Shown here in pieces: positions 23,513 through 33,545 of a DNA stretch of 64,000 nucleotides. The notes below the pieces were generated by a model. It was not told the origin of the DNA. It saw only the letters and a list, made by a program, of their open reading frames with translations, and did no database searches. Source of the stretch: Przewalskia tangutica (Eukaryota; Streptophyta; Magnoliopsida; Solanales; Solanaceae). The position numbers were made by a program, and so were the translations under genes. Positions within the stretch are counted from its first letter, which is position 1. Every line of letters starts with the position of its first letter. Location of the stretch: assembly GCA_029844215.1 (NCBI GenBank), contig CM056724.1, positions 31,534,446 to 31,598,445 on the forward strand, given 5' to 3'.

Positions 23513-23674
23513 TTTCATTGTCGAAGCATGAACACCACAAAAATAGATGGAAGGTTCAAATTTGTCATAGAAGGGGTACCTCTGAAATTTCACCTTTGTG
23601 AGATCGTCAATATTGTACCGAGCCAGGGGGCTGATCTTTGAATGGGAAAAAGTCTTTTTTCCTAACATAATATG

Positions 23675-24010
23675 TTAATGGTTTAAATTGCGGGATGTTA
23701 TTAGGTTATATCGATTATATAAAGAAAATTCTCCTACTGATACGGTTAAATATCCACCTATAAGATCGGATAGTGATTTAGGATTCTCTCGCAACAATTT
23801 GAGTTCAGGTGCTACATCCCAATCCTTTGGTTTACATATCATTGGTAGATTGTATCTAACTGGTAAAAGATCGATATCAAAATTACATACAACAAAAAAT
23901 GATTTAATAAGATAATACTGACCTTTCTTCTCATTCACTCTTTGATTATCAGATAAGTTGAAATCATCCGTTATACTAATCAACTCTCTAGAGAATAAGA
24001 ATTCTACCAA
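23675..24010 (-). pseudogene. Fragment of a mitochondrial-plasmid single-subunit RNA polymerase
   Basis: A 111-residue frame contains LPMICKPKDW (residues 55-64) and LSDLIGGYLT (80-89). These are the conserved P-M-x-x-x-P-x-W and GGYL signatures of phage-type (T7-like) RNA polymerases, as encoded by linear plasmids of plant and fungal mitochondria. Full polymerases are some eight times longer and the catalytic palm is absent, so this is only a piece. Remnants of such plasmid genes are known in plant mitochondrial genomes, which fits the surrounding organelle DNA. A nuclear RPOT gene is unlikely because the text is AT-rich and plasmid-like. Confidence 0.7.
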
Positions 24011-24738
24011 TAAGATACGGAAATCTCTTCTTTTCTTCTGTTGATATAACCCGTCGAATCATTCCTCAACAGAAGCAGAGAAAGCAGACTGTTGATACTT
24101 GTTTGATTCTAAACATCTGGTCTGGGGGGTTTTCTAAAAAATTGTATTGAATATAATATAGTTATATAATCTAGATAGAAATTAATATATAATACGAAAA
24201 GAAGTAATTGCAACGTACCGAACTCAAACCATATACGACGATCACCTCAATTGAAATAGAGGGCGCAGTAGGCATACAATTCTTTTATTTCATTTCTTGC
24301 CTGTTGCACTGCATGATAACAAATTGTGTTTATTTTACTGAGCTATTGCATAAGAGAGATCAGAGCTCCTTCTTTAGTATGAGATATCCTCCCACATCTA
24401 GAAGTTGAAACATTATCTTTTGGAACTCCCACATCCGATTATGGTCCATCTACTTCTTCCTCTATTGATTCATGTGCTATATGCTTAACGCAGGGAAGTC
24501 GTACTCTATAAATTCCTTTTCACTGGGAATAACTCCAGGCTCTAAAGAACCAGACTCTTAACAAAGCAGGTTTCTTAGTGAAAGCGGAATCCAATACCTG
24601 TAGTGCCTCACTTTCCTTCTAAGCTGTCATCAATCTCAGACAAGAAAGAATGGGTTCTTCTACTTCATATTTATTTAATATGAATATTTTCCCTCTTTTT
24701 TTATATCATTCCTTAAGTCTCATAGGTTTGATCCTGTA

Positions 24739-25005
24739 GGGTCAAATTGGATCATTTTCATCCCGAGATCTTTTACTTTTTTTCATCATGTGGGAGTTAG
24801 AATTAATTCATGTTTATCTACTTCTAGCCACATGGGGAGGAAAGAAACGTCTGTACTCAACTACAAAATTTATTTTGTACATGGCGGGGGATTCTGTTTT
24901 TCTCTTAATGGGAGTTTTGGGTGTTGCTTTATATGGTTCGAATGAACCAACATTAAATTTTGAAACATTAGTTAATTAGTCATATCATGTGGTTTTATTT
25001 GAATC
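24739..25005 (+). pseudogene. ndhD: Plastid ndhD fragment
   Basis: The frame gives IGSFSSRDLLLFFIMWELEL, then a VYLLLATWGGKKRLY block and LLMGVLGVALYGSNEPTLNF. This matches an internal part of plastid NAD(P)H dehydrogenase subunit 4 (a proton-pumping membrane subunit). It has in-frame changes including NQ to N-stop after ETLVN. Only about 85 codons of roughly 500 remain, with neither start nor end. Confidence 0.9.
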
Positions 25006-25897
25006 AGAAGAGAGATTTCAAGAAATGGCAGATCTATTCACTCTATCAATTCAATTCTTTCTTGCTGTGAAAGAAAGCACTGCTGAAGAGGGATCTACTT
25101 GAAATGCTAGTTTTGAGTCATTTAGTCTTAGTCCTAATTTTCTCTCTACGACTTCTGTTACATCTCATGAAATTCCGTATTCTATGCCAGAGCCAGGTCG
25201 AATAGATTATATGAAAGTAAAGCCAAGAGGCGATAGTGGCATCGGTCTTCTCGTTCCATGAGGAATAGGTCCGAAATGGCCTATTTTCATGTCTAAATCG
25301 GGAGTTTACGGGATCTTTAGGGTCTCCATCTATAGGCTCACTAAAGATACTCAAAAGAAAGGGCTTTCTTTGAATAGAAATATGCAATCTTTATTTGTCC
25401 ATCTCTTCTTGTCTATTCAAGCCTTGCATCAGTCTAAATCGAAAGTGACTTCGGTTCGCTAGTTCAGGCTCAACTCCTCGCTTTACGTTAGCGGACCTAC
25501 AGGTCAGGTCGGGGCTCTGCGCTCTTTGTTTCTATGTGGGACGATACCCTTCGCCCTTACGCCTTTCTATATAATAGAAGAAAATGTTCTAGTCGTATAT
25601 AGAATAAAAATAAGAGGAAATGGACCCGGCTTTAGGACCATCGTCTAATTCAAAGTCTCTCGCATATTCGATTACGTTACAAAAGCCCTATTCTGAGCGG
25701 ACCTTCTTTCTATTCCTGGCTTGGGGGCTTCGATTTGTAAGGAAGATTTGGGCGTAGCAGTTCGAATCAGGTATGAAGAGGGAAATGAGCTAAAACCAAA
25801 AACACATACAGTCGAGTTGCTTCAGCTAAACCCTTTCTCTTATTCTCATTTCACTATTCCACAAGGATAAAGACTTATAGTCGAGTTTCCGAATATC

Positions 25898-26055
25898 ATG
25901 AATATCCTTCGCCCCTTATCTCCTCATCTTCCTATTTATAGCCACAACTTACTTCGATGTTTTCAATTTCCCATAGAATCTCCGGAGCTTTCCTAGCCAC
26001 TATAGTTTTCTTTTTTTATCTTCTTTGTCTGAAAAATGGTTTGATGGATTTCTTT
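25898..26055 (+). pseudogene. sdh3: Mitochondrial sdh3 5' fragment, frameshifted
   Basis: Begins ATG with MNILRPLSPHLPIY, the start of plant mitochondrial succinate dehydrogenase subunit 3 (membrane anchor of complex II). One base is missing around 25941. The following codons then continue in another frame as FSISHRISGAFLATIVFFFY and LLCLK. Homology ends near 26045 and unrelated sequence follows. About half the usual gene is present and it cannot be functional. Confidence 0.82.
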
Positions 26056-26539
26056 CATGCCTTACTGGAAAGGGTTGGGGCTCGGCTAGATCAAAGACTG
26101 TCGTAAGTTGCATCTTGAGTCTTAATAATTGGGTTCCTTAGCCCCTGTATTGGTGCGCAATAAAAAGCTCCCGCTTTGCTATTTTTGCTACTGAAGTTGC
26201 ATTCAAAGCTGATTCTATAGCTGACGTTACCCGCAGACTTCTTTTTCTCGACTAGAGATAGTGTAAGGCGAGCAATATGAGGGTTTATTAAGCACCCTAC
26301 CAAGGCTTAGCGTGAGTTACAGTAAAAACCATAATAATAAATTACTTAAGAGAGAGTAGCTAGGGTCCTCTTTTCTAGCTCCACGAAAACTAGGAAAAAC
26401 TAGCGGTCTCCTTTCTATTAATAATTTTGGGAATCCCATAAAGATTATGACCTGGATCAGATCGATTCTTTTTTGAATCTCTATACGTGCAATTCCCTCG
26501 ACGCCAGAGGACATTCTCATATTCTCGCTGAATGACACT

Positions 26540-26800
26540 CTCCTGTTAAGGAGAGACGTGAAAGCCACTTGCTTGACTATAAGCAAGGAAAGGAGTGAAG
26601 CAACTTGACCGCAGGGAAAGGAGCGAAGCAACTCTTAAGACTATAAGGAAAGAAAGGAGCGAAGCCACTTGACCGCAGGGAAAGGAGCTGAAAGCAACTC
26701 GAACAAATGTGAGAGGTGCGGAGCCACTTTTCTTTATGTAGCAGGGAAAGGAGCTGAAAGCCACTCGACTGTTAAGGAGAGGAGTGTTGACCACTCGACT
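26540..26800. repeat. Mitochondrial-style short tandem/dispersed repeat
   Basis: Repeated units of the form GGGAAAGGAGCGAAGCAACT and CCACTTGACCGCAGGGAAAGG recur at least six times with small changes. Repeats of this style are common in plant mitochondrial intergenic DNA. Frames across it on the minus strand are by-products of the repeat. Confidence 0.75.
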
Positions 26801-27097
26801 TTATTGTAAGGTCAACGAGTGAATCGGTGTTTTACTACCAATCACAAGTTTGATGTTCGACGCAGTATTCATACGGAAAATTATTACTACACTGTTACAT
26901 CCGGATAAAGTGACCCGTACTGGTGGAATAATTGCTTTCGCTCCTCGATTTGAGCCGAGTGGGGTGGGGTTTGATCTTTTGCTGCTCCCATTGACCACAG
27001 AGGCATGCGACCGACCCAGACTCTCCCTTATTAGGCTTCTGAGTTCATACCAGATCCATGCATATCTACACTGATAATTAAAAGAGCTAAGGGTCAA
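26801..27097. other. Unidentified mitochondrial-like open frames
   Basis: Both strands are open: a 98-residue frame on the minus strand and a 74-residue frame on the plus strand (26850-27074). The composition is GC-rich and mitochondrial-like. I recognise neither product, and both may be chance frames in organelle DNA. Confidence 0.3.
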
Positions 27098-28224
27098 TGG
27101 TGTTCAATCCCTATTTTTTTGCCAGTTGGTTAAAGTGCGGAAAGATTTTGACAATTCTTGGCAGAGGGAAGCCCCATGACCGACCGAACCGAGGCTGGGG
27201 TAGATAGAGGAAGAGAAGATTTTTTGAATACTCTCGGACATTTATTGAGGTAGTAAAATATTATGTTTCAGAAGGATCTTTTTTGGTATTAAAGTCTTCA
27301 ATTTGTGAGGTATTAGTGCCTTAGCTGGTGTTCCCCTTTAGTTTAGGAGGAAGCGAGAAAGCTTCAAAAGGCTAGTCCGAAAGGGCTAGCTAAGACAAGG
27401 CAGCTAGGCTGAAGGCAAGGAAGGCTAGTCCGGCAACTGCTGGCTGTCTTGTGTCACGAAACCCACCTAGCACAACATTGCTCAATTCTGTATAGAAGTT
27501 AATACAAAATCATGTACATTGAACCAACAAATCCAATAAATCTAAGTGTAGTGCTTGGTGTATTGATTTTTTTTTGAAAGGGAGTGTGTGCGAGTTGTTT
27601 ATTTCAAGAATAGGCTGGACCAACCAGCTGTACCCTTTTCCGTTACGTTATAAGTAGGAAAGAGAGGTGCATGATCTCGCGAATTACTTCTTGACTGCTA
27701 AGGAAAGAAGCTTCAAGCTAAACCCTTTCACTCTTCTCCTGTAAGTATAGTTGCTAGGCTGTTCTTCAACGCTGTTCTTCTGGAACTCCTTCCCTGCTAC
27801 ATAAAGACAAGCTCTTTCCCCGCGCCTCGCTGGTCCTCCAAATCCCCTTGAGTATTCAAAGAAAAATGGTTTGATCAGTCAATGGATCAAGCACGGTGTT
27901 GATTTCTCTTTTAAAATCAAAGTCTTCTTCGAAAGAACCAAAGTTAGCCGAGTAGCTCGAGCAGGAGTTTTTTAAAAGCTGAAAAACGGAAGACTGGGGC
28001 CTCTTTACTGACGGACCAATCATTCCCTGAAAAAATCCTACTCTTCCTTATTATTTCTATTTTTTGTATTTATTACTTTTTTTATTTACAAATTTATAAA
28101 TAAAATTCGAAATACTAAATAATCTAAACTAAAATAATCAAAATATATTCAATTGAAATAATTCAAAAAAAAAGAAGAAAAACTACGACTAAATTTCTAA
28201 TGGCGATTCTAATGAATAATTCAC

Positions 28225-28436
28225 AATCGGTCAAGGAAGTTTTTCTGATGGTATGCCTCTAGGAATCTCTGGTACTTTCAATTTCATGATTGTATTCCAG
28301 GCTGAGCACAACATCCTTATGCACCCATTTCACATGTTAGGCGTAGCTGGTGTATTCGGCGGCTCCCTATTCAGTGATATGCATGGTTCCTTGGTAACCT
28401 CTAGTTTGATCACGAAAACCACAGAAAATGAATCTG
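28225..28436 (+). pseudogene. psbA: Plastid psbA (D1) fragment
   Basis: The frame reads GMPLGISGTFNFMIVFQAEH, then ILMHPFHMLGVAGVFGGSLF and MHGSLVTSSL, the D1 transmembrane D region including the histidines that bind chlorophyll and quinone/iron. It carries changes (A to D before MHGS; RE to TK after SSLI). It breaks after TENES, then reaches a stop at 28450. It is a stray plastid piece of about 70 codons out of 353. Confidence 0.93.
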
Positions 28437-29119
28437 ACCATCTTTATTAGTTAGTGTCAGCTCTCCCAACGAAGGAATCTCTGTCCCACTGCTATTCCTA
28501 GTTCCATTATGCCCTATTCCTAATTCCAATGCGCGTGTCGGTCTTTCAAAGCCAACAATCGAGGTGTGAAAAGTGCTTTCGTTGTTATGGAATAAGAAGC
28601 CTTCGTATCTTAATGCACGTATTTAATTTATTTGTACTTTAGTTCTGGTGGTTCGCTTTGCTGCCGGGGTGCAACATTTGTGAGACTTCGAATGGACAAC
28701 CTATCCTGTTGATCCTGACCTACAGAAAGAAGATTTGAGCTTTTTGAACTGTCTGTAACTCACTAGAGGCCCGGGAAACAAAGAGAAGATGTGTACGAAT
28801 GAGATATCCAGCAACGCTTTATCAAAATTCCAACTGACCAAAGCTGGCAAATCAAACAACTGAAAAACCGACTTCCGCAAGGGATATATACCAGTATCGC
28901 CTACAGCAGGCATTGAGGCAGGAAGCCTTGTCCCTGGTCTACCTTGCCGCTCCCGTCAGTGTGTAGAAGGGGCGAAGAAGAAGTGCCTTATTTACGATAG
29001 GTGTCAAGTGGAAGTGCAATGATATATGCAGCTGAGGCATCCTAACAGATCGGTAGACTTGAATGCACTGATGTGAGGTTCAAGTTTTCACCAATGCAAC
29101 ATACTATCCATAAACATGC

Positions 29120-29328
29120 TTTATTTTCATCTGGCTACTAAAATGTTTCAGTTCGTCAGATTGTCTCTTGCTTGCCCATGGATTCCGCAGTAGTTCGAAA
29201 GGTTGCCCTATTTGGGAATCTCCGGATCTATGCTTATTTTCAACTCCCCGAAGCATTTCGTCGATTACTACGCCCTTTCTCATCTCTGGGTGTCTAGGTA
29301 TCCACCGTAAGTCTTTTCTTGTTTGAAC
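29120..29328 (-). pseudogene. rrn23: Plastid 23S rRNA 5'-end fragment
   Basis: The minus strand starts near 29328 with TTCAAACAAGAAAAGACTTA and continues ACGGTGGATACCTAGACACC, then GGGGAGTTGAAAATAAGCAT and GATCCGGAGATTCCCAAATA. This is the 5' end of plastid 23S rRNA with scattered substitutions. It stops around the GTAGCCAGA block. It is a different part of the gene from 23418-23512 and more diverged. Confidence 0.88.
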
Positions 29329-29537
29329 CTCTCCTAGTTAGAAGGGAGATGGGGCTCCCCTTTACTGCACGCACAAATGAAAAACAAAAAGATCAGCCAA
29401 AGGGCTACGAGACTCAAAGAGAGAGAGCATAAATCCCGCCACCAGTCGCCACATAAGTCATGGGTGATCACTGGTCTGATGCTTCAGGCGAAACTAATTC
29501 CCAGGGTTCGCAATTAATACCACAAGAAAGCCGCCCC

Positions 29538-29980
29538 CTATCTTCTAAAGGGGCCCGTCACTTCGTTCGTACCTTCTTGGCTTTGGCTTCCAACTGAACA
29601 ACATGGTCTTGCCCTTCCTCCTTTGAACCTCGCCCTCTCGTCACGCTTGACGACAACCCGCTTTCTATCCCCTCCGATCACTGAATCAGCTATGTGGGAA
29701 GATGAAACACCATTTCTCTGTTCAGATAAAGCCATTCGTCCGAGCAAGCGCCTACTGGTAAAGTCGCCCCAAATTGTGTTTTTTTCATATCTCTCGGCCC
29801 CCCCCCCCCCCCCCGCTTCGTTTTCCTTCTGCTCTAAGACCCAACAATGGAGCCTGTCCAGTCCTTTAGGGGGAAGCTTTTGGGCGAGCTTATAGGTGTA
29901 TTCGGAATCGTGGAGTGCATTAGCTGTGATATACTCTATTAACACCCAAAAGGTGCCCCACATAGGTTTTCCTTGGCTAT
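29538..29980 (-). pseudogene. Chimeric mitochondrial frame with a short ccmC match
   Basis: The minus-strand frame (141 residues from its ATG) starts MWGTFWV and is preceded by GKP, matching the RPMWGTFWVW core of mitochondrial ccmC over about 30 bases. After that it reads an unrelated sequence rich in E, K and R. A run of 18 C bases (29801-29818) encodes part of a glycine tract. Recombined frames of this sort are typical of plant mitochondrial DNA. I infer no function. Confidence 0.45.
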
Positions 29981-31624
29981 TGAATCAACTGAGAATGGAA
30001 TAACTGTTGTTAGAGTGAGCGCTGCTAGTCTTAGCAAGTCTGCACCTCTTCCTCTCTGTTCTTCTCCCGCGCCTCTCCTGTAAGTCGAGTTCAAACGGTC
30101 AACACTCCTCTCCTTTCCGCACACGGAAGACTCAGGCAATATATAGTTTGACTCATTCAAATTCGATAACTCAAAAGCCAGTCTTGAGTGCGAGATCGAG
30201 ACCAGCCCCTTGTATAGGTATAGGGTTCCAAACGAAGTGCTAAGAGACTGTAAGGAGTGGAAAGATCTTTTTCTTCTCTTACGAGATTTCTAGTTAGATG
30301 AACAGATCTCTCCCAAAAACTAAATAATCTTAATAGCCATCATTAAACCAAAATATGATTAGTAACCAGTTGGAACAAACACATACAAGCACTACCGTCA
30401 ATTAGACATGTTATCAGGCATATGAATACATCACATAAATCATATTAGGTAAAGTAAACCAGAAACTAAAGCTGGAATCGTATTTACCTTCTCCGGGTGG
30501 CGAACCGAGGTGTCCTCTCGAGGTGTTTTTTGTTTGTGCGACTGAAATGAAACTAGAATCAGTATTTTTGAATCCTTGTTGAATCAATTACTAAAAAATC
30601 AGAATTGGTTTTGCGGTTTATTCTCATAAAAAATATTTGTTTCTTCTGGATTTGAGCTCTATAATAGTAATCAAAGATGAAATTTCTAGTTCTCAAACTT
30701 AAGCCAAACCAGAAAATTCCGACCCTGAACACAACCCAAATGGGTTTCTTTTATACCATCAAATCCGAACCCCCAATCCCCAATTCGAAATTCAAAATAA
30801 AGGGGATCTTGATGTGAGACATGCGTGGTACTGTTGATAGTACCAAACGCATGTCTCGAGCAGCAGTAAAGGACGAGGTGTGGAGACTTTTTGCTGTTAC
30901 AGACGCGGGTTTTGGGGAATATTGCTGGTGATGGGATTTTTGGACAATTTTTGTTTTGTTTTAGTGAAGATGAATAAAATGGGGTGTGGGCTGTTGTGGT
31001 GTGGGCTGGGGAAATTAATGGTGTGGGAATTGGTATTGGTCTTGGGATTTTTTAAGTAATGGGTTGGGGATTAGAAGAAATAAGGTTGAGGATTTAATTG
31101 ATTCAATTATGAAATCAATTGGTAATTAATCCAAGTCATCCAATTAATTAAAATATGCTTTTTTATCTTAAGTAATTTCCAAAAATTAACTCATACATAA
31201 AATATGACACAAAAGATTTAATATATATATTTAATTTAAGTTAAACTACAATAATCATGTAAAAAATGATTAATTTGATAATTGATGAAAATTGTAAGAG
31301 AAAATCAATTATCAATACTAATGCTGGAATATTAAAATCATTTATAAAATATAATACCCGATATTTTAAAATTATGTCGTATTTAGTGAAAAATATTGAA
31401 ATTATTTATTTTTGGAGAACTTTCAAGACTGAGAAGCACAATGAAATTAATAAGAAAAAATGACGATCTGGATGAAATGTTCAGTAAAGAGGAGACAAAA
31501 TTGGGTGTCAACAGTAGTTACAGTAGAATGACCTAATTGATCTCTATTGTGTTTAACAGTACAATGAAAACGAAGTATTTTCACATCATGGGCCTGATGA
31601 GGTCCGGATTGATGGGCGCATCAT

Positions 31625-31969
31625 TTTTCAAAGATTTCTGAAGCGGAAGCTGCTAAGGAAGCTGTCGCGATTTCTGAGTTCCTAAAGGAGCTAGGGGTTG
31701 TTCCGAGTGCTAGTTGTCCAATAACCATTTATTGTGACAACACAGGTGCCATTGCATAGGCAAAGGAACCGAGATCAATGAACAGAAACAAACATGTACC
31801 GAGAAAGTACCACATCCTGAGAGAGATAGTGGAAGCTGAAGATATCAAGATAGATTATATTCCCACAGACAATAATCTTGCAGACCCGTTTACTAAATCA
31901 TTAAGTTTGGTTAAGCATAATAGTCATTTTGAGAACATGGATATTAGATATGTTGGTGATTGGCTCTAG
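31625..31969 (+). pseudogene. RNase H end of an upstream copia copy
   Basis: Reads EAVAISEFLKELGVVPS, then ITIYCDNTGAIA, a TAG stop at 31757, and RNKHVPRKYHILRE to IDYIPTDNNLADPFTKSL and a terminal GDWL. It aligns closely with 47330-47642. Both copies carry the same TAG in place of glutamine, so the nonsense change predates their separation. It leads directly into the purine tract and the LTR at 31984. This is the 3' remnant of a copy that shares that LTR with the downstream element. Confidence 0.88.
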
Positions 31970-31983
31970 GCCAAGTGGGAGAT

Positions 31984-33531
31984 TGAAAGTATGTGTATGT
32001 CCTAGAGACAATCAGTATTAGGACACATGTACTTTATACACATTCATATTTATATATTGATGATGATTAATATTATGACTTTTGAATTTGTTGAATTATT
32101 AGTTGATTATTTATAATATTCAATAAGTTCATCCCTAGAGGTTACGTGGTTATTAATGGAGTGAGAATTAATATCATAGCGTGACGCTCTTAAATCGCCT
32201 CGACTAATGATCATCGAGATTGAGATATCGGTGATATGTTATACGTCGACATGTGGTCTGCATCATATCCTTTAGGATGTAGTATGTCTCACTTGCTACG
32301 AGTTATGACAACTCGTGATGGACACATGGATACTTGTTGGAGTATTGGTATACCCTGCTGATGTACTATTTTGTTGTATGTCTATAATGTTATCGGTGTG
32401 TGGGAGATAGTAGTCCTTAGACTTGAGGTCGATATCACCTTATTCACGGAGTAATGTACTTTGATCCTGTCCTAAGCTCATATGCCTTATAGGTTGAGAC
32501 GCAGCTTATTTTTGGTATGTTACGAAGTGGATTAAAGATGGGTATTGAGCCAAGATTAGAATTCATTCCTCGAATGCATCTTCGAGAGAGCACTCAGATT
32601 CTCATAAAATATTAGGTTGACTAAGTCGTTGGTCAACGCAGTGGACATGTCTTTGATATGGTCCTGTTGTCAACTAATATAGATGAGTTATTATGATCAA
32701 GCCATTTGGATAGACACTTGACAAATCCTAAGCTTGATTGAGTGTGTCGTGAATGAAAGGATTTTATCTTCCCACATAGAGGTTCAATTCATATGCTTCA
32801 TATAGCTAAACTTTACATATTGAGGTTCGTCTTCCGGCGTAGTCTAGGAGTTCCGTGAAGATCCTAATGATATTAGTGTCAATATGTAGAGGCCTGAAGG
32901 GTAAACACGAAATCAAATATTCCGTTGATTGAAGGATGTAATTAGAAAGAGATAATGCATATGTTCGGTTGATAACCGGGACATAAGAAATGGGAGAAGG
33001 GGGCAGAAAATGGGGCGGGACCGCGGTGCCAGAAACACGTGTCAGGCACCGCGGTGCCTCTTACTGAGGACCGCGGTGCCGGGTCGTGATCTGGCAGTCC
33101 GAATTCTTCCCCAGTCCGATTTTCTACTGGGCTCAACCCAAGGAAACCCTAAAGCTCTTATTTATCCCTATAAATAAGAGGCTCCCCTTAGCATTTCAAT
33201 ACACCACATCTAAGAGAGATTATCTCTTCTAAAACGTTGCATAAATCCCTAGCATTTCTAAAGTTAGTAAATTACATCAAAGTAACTTAGAACTTGCAAA
33301 TTAAGGGACTTTTGAGTGTGCACCCCGGACTACACAAAGCTTGAAGGTTCAACTGTTTGGCTGATTACTTCTAATATATAAGTCTTCCGATCGAGGTATT
33401 ACATATTACTTTGTGTTTAATTTACATTACATTTCATACTACAGTTTGACCGCTTATGTCGGGTTTGAAACATAAATTTTCAAATTCCACTGCGTGTACG
33501 AACCCGACGCAAACGCCTACAGTGGTATCAG
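31984..33531 (+). mobile_element. 5' LTR of the large copia element
   Basis: Bounded by TGAAAGTATGTG and GCCTACA and followed at once by a tRNA-Met primer site. It is homologous to 47657-49166. The CpG-rich palindrome ACCGCGGTGCC occurs three times at 33019-33081, including a perfect GGCACCGCGGTGCC at 33045-33058. The 3' LTR keeps only two degraded copies. TTTATCCCTATAAATAAGAG near 33160 is a likely TATA region. Confidence 0.88.
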
Positions 33532-33532
33532 A

Positions 33533-33545
33533 GTGTGGGTTGTTT
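33533..33545 (+). promoter_or_regulatory. Copia primer-binding site (initiator tRNA-Met)
   Basis: TGGTATCAGAGTG immediately follows the LTR. It is complementary to the 3' end of plant initiator tRNA-Met, the standard copia primer, apart from its last bases. Confidence 0.85.

Larger units (their letters stand above)
23400..30290. other. Organelle DNA insertion (mitochondrial with plastid pieces)
   Basis: GC content and style change abruptly here. The segment contains plastid 23S rRNA (two separate pieces), plastid ndhD and psbA pieces, mitochondrial sdh3, a plasmid-type RNA polymerase frame and mitochondrial-style short repeats. A mixture of this sort is normal in plant mitochondrial genomes, so one transfer from the mitochondrion is the simplest model; a mosaic of separate transfers is possible. 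Boundaries are approximate. No intact organelle gene or tRNA was found. Stretches not listed separately (24.0-24.7, 25.0-25.9, 27.1-28.2, 28.4-29.1 kb) look mitochondrial but hold nothing I can name. Confidence 0.85.
20642..31513 (+). mobile_element. Long LTR-like element, split by organelle DNA
   Basis: Starts TGTAATACCCC at 20642 and ends GGGTGTCAACA at 31513, bounded by a perfect 5-bp duplication GTAGT (20637-20641 and 31514-31518). The left arm contains GGAGTCGCCACCTAATTATT, AAGGTCTGCGAAACTATG and GGGGTTAGGCATCC, characteristic of a widespread long-LTR family (Ogre/Tat-like in my judgement). No gag, pol or primer site is present. Without the organelle insert it measures about 4 kb, so a solo LTR is the simplest reading. 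It inserted into the intron-like region of the Ulp1 remnant. Confidence 0.7.

Noticed and set aside
26317..26794. Minus-strand frames of 82-104 residues
   Set aside because: They follow the GGAAAGGAGCGAAGC repeats of organelle DNA; residues simply repeat with the DNA unit.
24739..28436. Functional plastid genes ndhD and psbA
   Set aside because: Only short internal pieces with stops remain, inside an organelle insertion in nuclear DNA.
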